Part shown: piece after piece, positions 36,301 to 46,364 of the stretch | Layout: each line of letters opens with the position of its first letter | How positions within the stretch are numbered: the stretch's first letter is position 1 | Source: Oryza sativa Japonica Group | Lineage: Eukaryota > Streptophyta > Magnoliopsida > Poales > Poaceae | NCBI RefSeq assembly: GCF_034140825.1 | Contig: NC_089035.1 | Location: 30,559,001-30,623,000 of the forward strand | DNA length: 64,000 nt | Direction: 5' to 3' | Notes under the pieces: model-generated | Seen by the model: only the letters and a program-made list of their open reading frames with translations | What the model was told of the DNA's origin: nothing | Database searches by the model: none | Program-made: the position numbers and the translations under genes

Positions 36301-38986
36301 TTATCTATCAACAGACAAACTACATTTGTGTACAACAATTATGGAAATCTTTAGGGGTTACTCTTTGACATTATTTCAATAATAAGGATTGGAGCTAGGT
36401 ATCATGGTACTCGCAGGTTCCTATAGAGTTCTTGGCTGGTCATGTGCTATAATTGGAGATTCTCTGTACTCTCATATGGCATATAGTTCGTTCTTTCTAT
36501 ATTTTTCGTTGCAGGCACTCTATTATATGGACTTCCCAGTCTCATTTCTCTTTCCTCCACAGCTTTGCAGTTCAGTGGACAACATCCTAGGGGACCTGAT
36601 ACCCCTTTCATTGGCAGGACTCTGCCTAGATTTGTGGTTCGACAACTAGTCGGTGGCAGTTCTGAAATGAATCAAATGACATGGTATGCAGGACTTAATT
36701 TTCTTGCATAACTTTTGGAAGAACTATTCCACTTTCTTTAAATATTGTGGCTTGCTGTAGCCAAGCACTCCATTTTGAAATTTGCATTGCTCATAACCAC
36801 CTGGGGTATTGGCAATTTCTTAACGAGGACAACAAATAGTTCTGATTGGATTGCTAAGTGGTGTGCCCAGCAGGGTTTAAGAAAAATGGTGATAAATGGC
36901 TGGTTAGTTAAATGAGCTGCAGACACAGAGGACTGCTAAAATTTGAATTGTGCCAAGTTATCAGTGAGTTTTAGTTCCAGCTGAATATGGCCTGGTTATG
37001 GGTTCCCAGGAAGTTGTCTGCTAGCTAGTGGAGCAGATAAGCTGAGTTCCAGTCTGATTCTGGTTTCTCGAATTCTTGTGCTTTGATTTATAATTGGTAG
37101 AATGTGTTTGGTGGCAACTTTCTCTGACAGCCTAACCTGAACATTCCTTTGCAATGTCTCTTCAAATGACAAGCATAGAGTATTTGCGACTGTGCTTGTC
37201 TAACCTATGATCTGCTAGTACCAATTGCTGCACAGCTACATGCCTACATTGGGGAGTGTTATCTGGACTTTTACATAGTTTACTCTAGGGCATATAATTG
37301 TAGCATGTCTTTAAATTTTGGTTACATGGCATTGCATGAACATAGCACAACTTCAGTCATGAGTGAACCAGGCTCTGTACCATAAGATGCCCTTTTTGTC
37401 CAAAGTTTAGATTTATCTCATGTGCCAAACCATTCAAACAATCATTACACTTATTGGATTTCATCTCTTTAACATGTTTTCATAGGTATCTTAATAGGTT
37501 CAGTTTTATAACTAACACAATTCCATCTAAATGTGGCATCTAAATGTAGCTTTCTGGGCCTGAACTTGTATTTGTTTATTTTTCTTCTTTTTTAACATTG
37601 TTTCAATGAATTAGGCTGCTAGTATCGTCTAGTTCTACTGGGGCTCCGGGAGCAACACATAATCCACCACATTTTGGCAGCTATTACCCCCAACCTTCTG
37701 AACTTGTGCCCTCATTGGTATCTCCAAGGTAAATATAAAGTTTTTTGTACATTACATAATTGGATTGCAGATTTTATAATTCAACCCTGATACGTATATA
37801 TGTTAGATTGTTAGGGTACGATCATGTATTCATATCAGAAAGCTAGCTTGTATTTGGTGAACCAGAATAGTAATTGCGTCAGTGTCTGCCAAGGGTACTG
37901 TATTTCTGATTATGTTTTAAATATTTAGATAGTATTCAATGCAGATTTTTTAATAAACCTTGCTCTCAGATATTTCTGCTTTATGTCTCCCTTGGGAAAT
38001 TTCTATAGATCAATCGCATATCATTGCGAAAACGTTTCATGCTTAGGAAGTTAGCGTATAGTTTCCTGGACATTAGAGACGGAGACAGTTTTTTTTCCCT
38101 TTGTCTGCCACTCCTACCTTGTTCTTTTAAGACCAAGGACAAGAATTTGTGTATTTATACCTTTTGCATCAGAATATCAGAGAGTTTTCTGTCCTGATGC
38201 TGGCCAGTTTGATCCAGATTTGAGTTTTCTGCTTGTGTGTTGCCTGGCAATTATTGTAATGTTTCATTCCAGATTCCATGGCATAGTATGTACTCTTGCT
38301 CGACGAACCCAAAGACAACAGTTACAAGACTACAGTCACTCTTGCTCGACAAAAGGCTTTACTTCTTCCCCTGTCCTTTTCACAGTTTTCTGTTGAAGCT
38401 CTTGTTTTCTCGGCCTTTGCTAGATTAGTACTACTTTCGTTAGCACTTCGTGCGTGGTGGCAACGCAAGAAAAATAGAAATGATATGCCATGTTTTCAGG
38501 AAACTTACTGGCACGTTAACGTCCGGGTAGGGGCTGGCACTGGGGACGCATCTCACATCTTATTCATACGTTTAACGTCCGGGTATGGTTTCTCTGCTCA
38601 TTTGGGCTACTGGGAGACGTTCAACCAAGTTTTGTGCCCCCAAACTCTCAAGCCGTCCTTTATTCCTTTAGCTGATTTTCTACCCTAGTCGCTCAACTAC
38701 TCTCGAGCAAGGTCCCAGGTGTTCATCCGGCTGGACCATGCTGAGATTACTATCTGGATTGGACGAAACGGGCAATGGAGAGAGGAAGCCCCTGGCCCCT
38801 GCTTCACCCTTTTCAGGCCCTCTTGCTCCTACATCCGTGATCCGTCCACTGTTGCCCCACCCTCCGAACATGTTCACGTCGTCGTCTGGTTCAAGACAAG
38901 GCAAAGAGAGCCCACCTGAGCTTGTGAGTTGTGAGGTGGTCACAGGCAGCACCAATGCTAATGCTGGTAGCTACGTAGACATCTGA
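33316..38986 (+). CDS. Barentsz/CASC3 (MLN51)-like exon-junction-complex protein
   Basis: The N-terminal exon (33316-33896) encodes an acidic protein with YESDLDDAPLP and a 12-Gly run. It runs into a Btz (CASC3/SELOR) motif that continues in exon 2: TIGAFYMHDDRFRDPENG, then GGQKLWYPKDDNVWAHDRF. Btz proteins clamp eIF4A-III on RNA in the exon junction complex. Proposed exons: 33316-33896, 34462-34594, 34709-35133, 35234-35655, 35744-36025, 36515-36683, 37615-37728, 38719-38986; these keep one frame throughout. Exons 1-3 are firm. Exon 4 must use an acceptor 7 nt downstream of the better-looking one (35225-35226) to avoid an early stop; the skipped frame (SQNEEASSNAEGG) looks like old coding sequence, so a one-base change in the G/A run near 35265 is possible. 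Exon 5 has a similar ambiguity, and the last exon is a guess. Family call strong, model moderate. Confidence 0.75.
33583..33619 (+). repeat. (GGT)n codon repeat, poly-Gly
   Basis: A trinucleotide run within exon 1 of the Barentsz-like gene encodes 12 consecutive glycines followed by a short Gly-rich stretch. Such runs vary in length between cultivars. Confidence 0.9.
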
Positions 38987-39694
38987 TGTGAGTCGTGCTC
39001 ATCAGTCATCACCATGGCGAACGCTCAAAAAATCGGGGCACAGGGCAATCTACACTTCTACAGACCACTAAGCTAGCCGAGTTAGCAACTCGTTTTAGCT
39101 GATTGCCCACCTGATGGAGACTGGACAATGGCCTTTCCGGCTTTCCCCTGCACTTGATGTATTCTCCTCACAGTTCAGAAGAAAGAGCCACTCCACCAGT
39201 GCAGTCACCTAGTGCCACCGTTTCCATGGTGTCGTCTTCGCTAGCGCGAGACGGGTGCTCACACTGTGTTTTACCTTGGACATGGACTCTGATATCGATG
39301 CGCTGCAATCGCATTTCACAATCACCATAATGCATGGGGTCCGAAGCATCTACAGAATCCTACTGCTCTATTTGGTTGGTGGCTCCGAACGGAGTCGGCG
39401 AATTGCAGAATCCTAAGAACTTGGCACGCATTGCTTGCTTGGAATCCAGGACAATTCACAACGAGGCAAAGCAAATGGCACAACCCAATCCATGCTGGGT
39501 AAGAGGTACGACATGATCCGTCCTCCCCACTGAGAGCCAGTAATTCGGCGCTCGGGCCCACCTGCCATGTCTGCCTCAGCACCACCCCCCCCCCCCCCCC
39601 TCCTTGCCCATTGCCCAATGGCCACCCACCACGAGCCTTTCAGATAGATCAGATGCATCGGTATTCAGTAGTGGATGCACATCGTTGCGCGCTG
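38987..39694. other. Spacer with a 16-base C run
   Basis: Possible 3' UTR of the Barentsz-like gene followed by spacer; C16 at 39585-39600. ORFs here have no domain. Confidence 0.45.
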
Positions 39695-40330
39695 GATTTT
39701 TCACAATTTATCCCTTTTAGAAAACTTGTTTTATAGATAGATTCTGACGAAATTATTTTATAATTAATCTCAAATCTTGGCACCAAAAAATTTAGAGCCG
39801 ATGTCTAACTTCTCGGCACCAAAGATCCTAGTCCTTTGGCACAGAGCTCATCAGTTCTCTTAAGAAGTTAACAAGTATTAATCAAACCCAATTAACTAGG
39901 ATAGCAGTCTGGATATCTCACTTCTACACCATGCACCTATGCTTGTTTGGTGGTGTTGATTTCTTAAGAATTAGGGCATGTTCACTTTGATGTCATTTTC
40001 AACCTTATCAAATTTTGGCATTGATAAAATTTTAGCATAGTTGCCGGGATTTCTTATATAGTTACCAAAATTTGGAAGCAAACTAAATGTAGCCACTTTT
40101 TTTTTGCAACTTTACCAAAATTTAGTAAGACTGAAAATAGCATCAAAGTGAACAGGCCCTTAGAATGTACCAGGGTTTTGGCGCCAAGATCTTTGGCACA
40201 TACACGTTGGAAATCAGCACCACCAACAACCCTGCTGCCGAGATTTAAGTCGTTTTTGGGATAAATTCTATTAGGGTATATTCATAAAATAAGTTTTCAA
40301 AAAGAGTTAAATAGTGAAAGATCCAGTCGC
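39695..40330. mobile_element. Inverted-repeat element related to the one at 14000, with an inner MITE
   Basis: The left arm GGATTTTTCACAATTTATCC and right arm (read inverted: ACTCTTTTTGAAAACTTATT) resemble the arms at 14006 and 14460. The interior repeats the words CTTGGCACCAAA and TTTGGCACA. A clean Tourist-type element (39974-40159) is inserted in it. Ends approximate, class unknown. Confidence 0.5.
39974..40159. mobile_element. Tourist (PIF/Harbinger) MITE with TTA target duplication
   Basis: GGGCATGTTCACTTTGATG at the left and CATCAAAGTGAACAGGCCC at the right are inverted with few mismatches. TTA flanks both sides (39971-39973 and 40160-40162). 186 bp, non-coding. Confidence 0.93.
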
Positions 40331-41726
40331 TGCGCGCTTCCTTGAAAAAACAGTTGAATCGCACGAGGCCCGCCACCATATTCCGCCACTGTTCTTCAGA
40401 GCTGGACGCGATTAAGACGTCCTTTTTTTCCCCTTTTGCGAGTACAACCGATTAAGATGTCGGTGTCGCACATAAGCACAAAGCATTACAGGCTAATCAA
40501 TCATGTCTCGTCTCTCTCCCCTAATTGGACGTGTAGCCCTTTGGGATCTTGTCAAATGGCGATGCGCACCGATGCATCCATCATGCCTTTCGGAAAGTAA
40601 AAAGGTGACAACACACGATGCGCGACTAGTTTATAACTTCTTTTTTTATTAGTAGAAGACAATGGGAGGATTACGTAAGATTTAGCGATTAATTTTGCAT
40701 TGATCAGACGCGTCTAGATGAGCAAATTAGAGTATGACTGGCAACAAATCAATTCCTAATTGCGTAGCTATATTTGATATTAGAGGCTAAAGGTCGTCGT
40801 GGCTTACAAAGTCGTGGCCTACAAAGATTAGAACCGCTGTGGCATGCGTCTATGAAGGTGACCTGCTCGCATTTCATATTCTCCGACCAAATTTATAACT
40901 TTGGTCCTCTCTTCGGCGCAAGACAAGTGGATATGGTTTTATATGGTAAAATGGTAGCTGATGCCTTCTTGCCTGTATTCTCTATGCTGATCAGCTTACG
41001 TTGGCATGTGTTCCCCACCGAATGAAACGATCAAATACATACATTATTCCGATGTGGACAAGTGAAAGGCACTTATGTGGCAATTTGTGAATCAACGACG
41101 TCTTGCTGCAGATTTTCTATGTTTTCAGTTACTTGCATATGGAGTATTTATGTATATTAATTACTAGCCAAATGGTTAGCATGATTACTTCTATAATTGT
41201 ATCTTATGATTTACCTAAATGTGTTGTCCCTCAGTTTGGTTCTCTGACTCTCTCTTCTATACATCCTACCAGACCAGGAATGATTATCACATTGCAGTGA
41301 GTTCTCATTATCTAAAAGAAACATTGCAATGTGTTCTGCAATGCATAATTGCACCAGTTCTAGTACCTGCCAATCGGCAAGCACATTGTCACATGCAGAG
41401 CTTACCAGCTTGTCTCGTTGTAAAACCGGCGCCTGACCATGTCTTGCACTGAACAAAAGTTAATAATATTTCTAGGAAGTTGCTTCAAACTTTTGGGCAA
41501 TAGCCCACTTCAATACTGCTACAGCTTGTATATATGCCTCTTCCCTGACCTCATTCCAAGCGCTTTGGTAGGTCTACTGGCTCAGCTCGCATATCTACTT
41601 GTCTCTTCTCGCGCAAAGCTGTGCCATTCTTCACATTATCCCCTGCGCAGCAGAGCCCAGCCAATCTTGGCGAGAGGCAGTAGACATTGGCTGCTTTTTT
41701 TTCAAAAGGATTGCACTTTGTGAGAG
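40331..41726. other. Spacer and upstream region of the HMA gene
   Basis: No gene recognised. Several ORFs of 60-90 codons (e.g. 40774-41025, 41439-41723) lack domains. The last few hundred bases serve as promoter and leader of the HMA gene. Confidence 0.45.
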
Positions 41727-43649
41727 ATGGGGAGGAAGCTAGGTTTTGAGAAGGTCCTCGACTGCTTCTCCCTCGCTCTCTGCACGAACGCCTGCGTCTG
41801 CATACATTCGGTGGAAGACGACGAGGAGGAGGCCATCGAGAGGGAGGCGCTGGTGAGCTCTCAGCTGGAAGAGCTTGTGAAGCTCAAGGATCTCGTCGGC
41901 GGAGCCAAGACTCTCGCTTTCCATCTAGAGCCAAAGGTGATGAACATGAACTCCTCTCCCCTGTTCTATTAAGGACATGTCTGCAAAACATTCTGTCTGC
42001 TGATGCTTTTCTCTCTGTTCCATCTGTTGCGTTTTTTGGTTGGTGCAGACCGTGGAGCTCAGGGTGTCCATGCACTGCTACGGATGCGCCAAGAAAGTTC
42101 AGAAGCATATATCCAAGATGGACGGTATGAGACAGCTGATCCTCTGTTCTTTTTTTTTTTTTTTTGGGACGGTGTTCAGATTCTTTTGATAGGCCCTAGT
42201 GCTAAAAAGGATGCATTTTGAAGTACTCGTTATCATAAAGTTGCACTTTTCATTTACCAAACGAACAAAACTACTTGAACCGATATATCATTCTGAACTT
42301 TATTTGTAGTGCCATGAACTCATGATTCTTCACCCCCAAGAACAACTGAACAAGTAACCCACTTGTTCGTTCTCTTTCTCTCTGTTTTTCTTCGTTGCAA
42401 TTACTTGAGGACTCTGTGACTCACACAACAATAGCAATGGCACAGCAATAACTTAGGGGCAGGGGACTCGAATTTGTGACAACTAATTTGACAGTCCGCT
42501 AGTCTAAAAGGTGATAATACCTGAAATCCTGGAGTTGAATCCTGCCTCGATCTTTTTTACTCAACATCTCTTCAACGTACTTCATGCATATATGCAAGTG
42601 TGTACATTTCTTAGGAGTATTAGTCAAGCGAAGCATTCATATTTGTCGAATTTTAGTACTATCTAGGACCTCGAATCAATCACTGAGTCGGTGTTATCTT
42701 TTAAAAATCACCGGGTTATGAAATGGCGTACATCTGAGAATTTTATAACGTAGCCTGGTGCTACCACATGGGCATCTTTGGGATGTGAGCAGAGTCTGGG
42801 AGAGTCAGAGAGGGCAGTGAGTTGTTCAGAGTTTCAGAAGAATTCGTAGCTGCTGCAAGAAGACGGGCCTGTCAGTGCAAGGAAGAAAAACTCGCCCCGG
42901 TGGTTGACCCTTGTACACCTCCAATGATTTCAGTATAAGCAAAGCGAAGAACCCAACCCCAGCGATCTACTCTGGTTCCCTCGTTGTTTCGCTAATGGCG
43001 AACAGTGAACACAACCAAGCAGCAATGTGCTCTGCTCCATAAAGCCACTATCATTTCAGAAAACGAAAATGTTTCTGAAGAAAAGTAGTATTGTTACAGG
43101 TCACGGAGCTCGAAAATGTGCGATCATCCGCTGCTCATGAGTTGGCTTTCGTGTCGTTTTGGTTGCGGCTTGTGCAGGCACGCAGGCCAAATGCATCCAT
43201 GCATTATATGCAGGTTTCAGCACATGTTTGCACTGTACACATGTGCATGGCTGCCTTCCTGCCTGTGCTTGCCTACCCTTTCTGGAAAGAAGTTTAGGTG
43301 TCGCCACCCCAGTCGGTACCCAAGATTTTGGTAGTAAAACTTTACTTCACTCTACAAAAAAGATGGTTTGTTGCCACCGTCTGTCGGCTCATTGCCGGAT
43401 CAAGCGAAAAATGGAAGGGATTTGTCAGTTTCAACTTTCAAGTTAGTCTGAATGAACTCTGCATTACATGCATCTGAACATGTATCTTTCTGTGTGTGGT
43501 GTGCAGGTGTTACGTCGTTTGAGGTAGATCTAGAGAGTAAGAAGGTGGTGGTGATAGGGGATATCACGCCGTATGAGGTGCTGGCGAGCGTCTCCAAGGT
43601 GATGAAGTTTGCAGAGCTGTGGGTGGCCCCCAACTCCCAAGGTTGCTAG
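41727..43649 (+). CDS. Heavy-metal-associated (HMA) domain protein
   Basis: Three coding exons, 41727-41936, 42049-42124 and 43507-43649, all in phase (142 aa). The start is MGRKLGFEKVLDCFSL, a Cys-containing N-terminus typical of a small plant HMA subfamily, followed by an acidic linker. The HMA fold begins near residue 71; MHCYGC carries the metal-binding C-x2-C (Cys80, Cys83), with VSFEV- and KVVVIGDI-type strands following. Such proteins bind copper, zinc or cadmium and act as metallochaperones or scaffolds. The C-terminus SQGC lacks a CaaX box, so it is not an isoprenylated HIPP. Intron 2 (1.4 kb) contains no recognised element. Function beyond metal binding is not known to me. Confidence 0.88.
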
Positions 43650-44367
43650 CTAAGCTAGTAGTAGAATGATAGATCGGCGGGGATAATACATATATGTGAG
43701 ATCTCGTCGCGTCAAGTATTCAAGTGTATGGTACGCCATGGGGTCGTGCCTTCTCGTCCGTCTCGGTCTTGAACGCATCGCGTGCACATATACAGAAGCA
43801 CCGTCAGGATTGATCAGGAAATGTAACTAGGGAAGAAGCGCCATTTTCAGTGCATGTGTTTTCCCTGCATCGGTCGGTTAAATTGGTCCTCAACTACTCA
43901 TCCATCACAATCTTGCCCGTCGCTGCTGCATTGGACGATCGACCATCTCCGGTTGGATCATGTACACTTGCCGAGTCGTTCGACGCCAGGACCGGCAGTG
44001 GCCTCGATTCGTGGTGGCTTTACCCGGATAAACAGGCTGCGTTGGCGTTGGCCGCGCGCGCGCGCGCGGGGACGGGGGCGGGGGCGGAAGCGGAAGCCAA
44101 CCGATGGCTCCCGCTTCGCGTTGCGTAACCGGCGCGGCGCTCCGTCCCGCGCTTGGGCCAATGCCCACTCGTTCGCGGGCGCGAGTGAGGACAAGTTGTT
44201 GTGTCGCGTGTAGCAAAGGTGCGTCACGCGGTTGTGGTGTCTGGCAATGGGCCGGCGAGTGCTGGAGGGGCCAGGGCCGAGACGCTCACGGGCTACGTAT
44301 ATGGACCGTCTGCAACACATAGCATGGACATAGCAATAAGTGTACTATTCGTTCCTCATCTTTCTGT
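43650..44367. other. HMA 3' UTR and GC-rich spacer
   Basis: A short GCGC run (about 44055-44070) lies in a GC-rich patch (43960-44300) with overlapping ORFs on both strands. None has a domain or a splice partner; treated as non-coding. Confidence 0.45.
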
Positions 44368-45446
44368 CGAGTTTTAAATAGTACCACTAAACCTCAATAT
44401 TGGAAATCCTGAACCCCCACTCCCCCCACCACCACCACCAATTCGCAAAGCCAGGTTTCGCTGATGTGGTATCTTAGTTTGTGGGGCTCGCAAGTAAAGT
44501 GACCACCTCACCTTCTTCCTATGCTTCTTCTCGTCTCCTCCATGCCAACTTGCTCAATACTATCGGTGTCGACGACAAGCTATACGCCAAATACCCTTGA
44601 TGAAGATTGCGGTCAGTGTCGATGTTGTCTCTGGTGGCGGGTGATGGGTTCACAAAGTGGAGCAGCATGTGCTCCTCAAGGTGCTCGCCTGTAGGCTGTC
44701 GCCAGGCGCCATCTCCTTCTTATTGAAGTTGTAACGCATCGTCGGGAAGGGCCCAAACAACGCTATTGAGTTGGAGATCGAGGACGGGAGACGGATCTTG
44801 GGTGGGCGCAGGTACAATTATTGCTTTCGATGCAGCGAGCCCTCCCACCCACACCACCTGCGATGCCGTCATGTTTGTCATTGCATATTTGTCTATCCTC
44901 TGTCGAATTCACGGGTGTCCTTCACTGATTGTGATAGGACTTGGGCAAGCCTCCCTTCGCACAAGCAATTGACCGAGCTTGAGCTCACGTAGGGCTTGCT
45001 GGCTGCCGCCGCCACTGGATCCCTTCGCGTACTGAAGGGCGGACGAGCTCAAGCTCCCAGGGGCTCGTCGGCACCGCCACCACTGCTTCTCTTCCCACAG
45101 GCAAACTCACAATGCACTGTCTCCCTTGCCTCCCTCCTCTTTCCCGTGTTGCCACAAACCACTGGAGCCCCTCTTTGCCGACCTCCTACTGCCATTGTTG
45201 CCTTCGTGATCATCTCGCCGACCACCCCGCTCATCTCCTCACCAATGAGCTCCTAGGAAGAGATGGGAGAGGTGGATGTGTACTTACATATGGGCCCCAA
45301 ATTTTTTATTTGTTCTCATTAGGATGCCACGTCAGCGAAACTGGTCATCCATCCTATCATAGGATCTAATTTAATCCAATTTTGTAAGTTGGGGAGAAGG
45401 GGTGGTAAAATTTCTGGTATTATGGTTTAGAATTTAAACTCCACGG
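44368..45446. mobile_element. Long terminal-inverted-repeat DNA element, likely Mutator-like
   Basis: The left arm (GAGTTTTAAATAGTACC, CCAGGTTTCGCTGATGTGG, GTGGGGCTCGCAAGTAAA) matches the inverse of the right arm (TTACATATGGGCCCC, GCCACGTCAGCGAAACTGG, GGTTTAGAATTTAAACTC) over roughly 150 bp. The 800-bp middle is GC-rich and looks like decayed coding sequence or captured exons, but no transposase motif is seen. A target duplication was not resolved. Limits approximate. Confidence 0.6.
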
Positions 45447-45584
45447 GAAGACGAGGGACAAAGGCGGACTTGTTCCCATGCACATATGTGCTTACCTTGT
45501 GCCTTGTCCGAGCTGTTGGTGGCTTCGTGTGCGTTTAGAACTTTCGGCCCATCTCCATCTATAAAATGAAACAACACTATTTTT

Positions 45585-45925
45585 ATCTCTCGAGAGGATA
45601 TCCTCTCGTTGTTTGCATGTCATCTAAATAGTTATCAAAAAATTTAAAAAAATTAACAACATAGATTAATACGAAATATATCACTCCACAAACATGCAAG
45701 ACCAAATTCAACTTCTATAAGTTACAACAAAAATAACAAATTAAACTGAAAATAGTTATCTCACATTCGCAACTATATTTGTTATTTTTGTTACAACTTG
45801 TAGAAGTTGAATTTAAACTTGCATGTTTGTGGAGTGATATATTTCATATTAATCTATGTTGCCAATTTTTTTCATATTTTTATGACTATTTAGGTGACGT
45901 GCACGAAAGAGATGATTTCACTTTC
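45585..45925. mobile_element. MITE, GAGAGGATATCCTCTC end (relative of 17802)
   Basis: The body is highly similar to 17802-18136: ATATATCACTCCACAAACATG, CAACTTCTATAAGTTAC and the inverse arms TTGTAGAAGTTGAATTTAAAC and TTTGTGGAGTGATATATTTC. The outer ends differ (GAGAGGATATCCTCTC on the left), so end sequences evolve faster than the arms. Confidence 0.72.
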
Positions 45926-46110
45926 CCGATACTACTAACCTTGACCACTACATTTTACTATCCACGTATAAACTCGGGAAAAAAATAATGTGCAAAATAC
46001 GTACTTTTCTTGACAAACTTAGCGACAAAATTTACCTAGCTGCTGTGCCTTCTCCCGTTCTATGGATGTACCGACACTCGAGCGAACTACTTGTGGCATA
46101 TGTAATCCAA

Positions 46111-46152
46111 AAATTTGCAGAGGCTGGGATTTTTATTCCATTATCTTAAAAA
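46111..46152 (+). mobile_element. Ultra-short LINE tail (42 bp) with target duplication
   Basis: The direct repeat ATGTAATCCAA at 46100-46110 and 46153-46163 flanks only 42 bp, which end TTCCATTATCTTAAAAA like other rice LINE 3' ends. It sits about 210 bp upstream of the HCF101 start codon, within the promoter or leader. Confidence 0.75.
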
Positions 46153-46364
46153 ATGTAATCCAACAGGGCCCACTCGTCGGTGTCCCGTGTCCGCCACGCT
46201 CTCGCCATCTGCCTGTACCACTAATCTTCAAGCGAGCAAAGGCAAACCAAATCCACACAACCAGCGGCCCAGAGACGGCCACTCCCTCCCACCGCTCCTC
46301 CGCGCCACGCTTCCTCGCCGCGCGCGCGCCCGCCATCTCCTCGCCTCGCCGTCGAAGGCCCGCA

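Noticed and set aside
42440-42545. tRNA-like words (GGACTCGAATTTGTGAC and GGAGTTGAATCCTGCCTCG)
   Set aside because: No complete cloverleaf could be drawn and there is no anticodon arm in the right place; at best a decayed tRNA-derived SINE piece.
44004-44322. Overlapping ORFs in a GC-rich patch after the HMA gene
   Set aside because: No domain, ORFs on both strands of similar length, GCGC low complexity.
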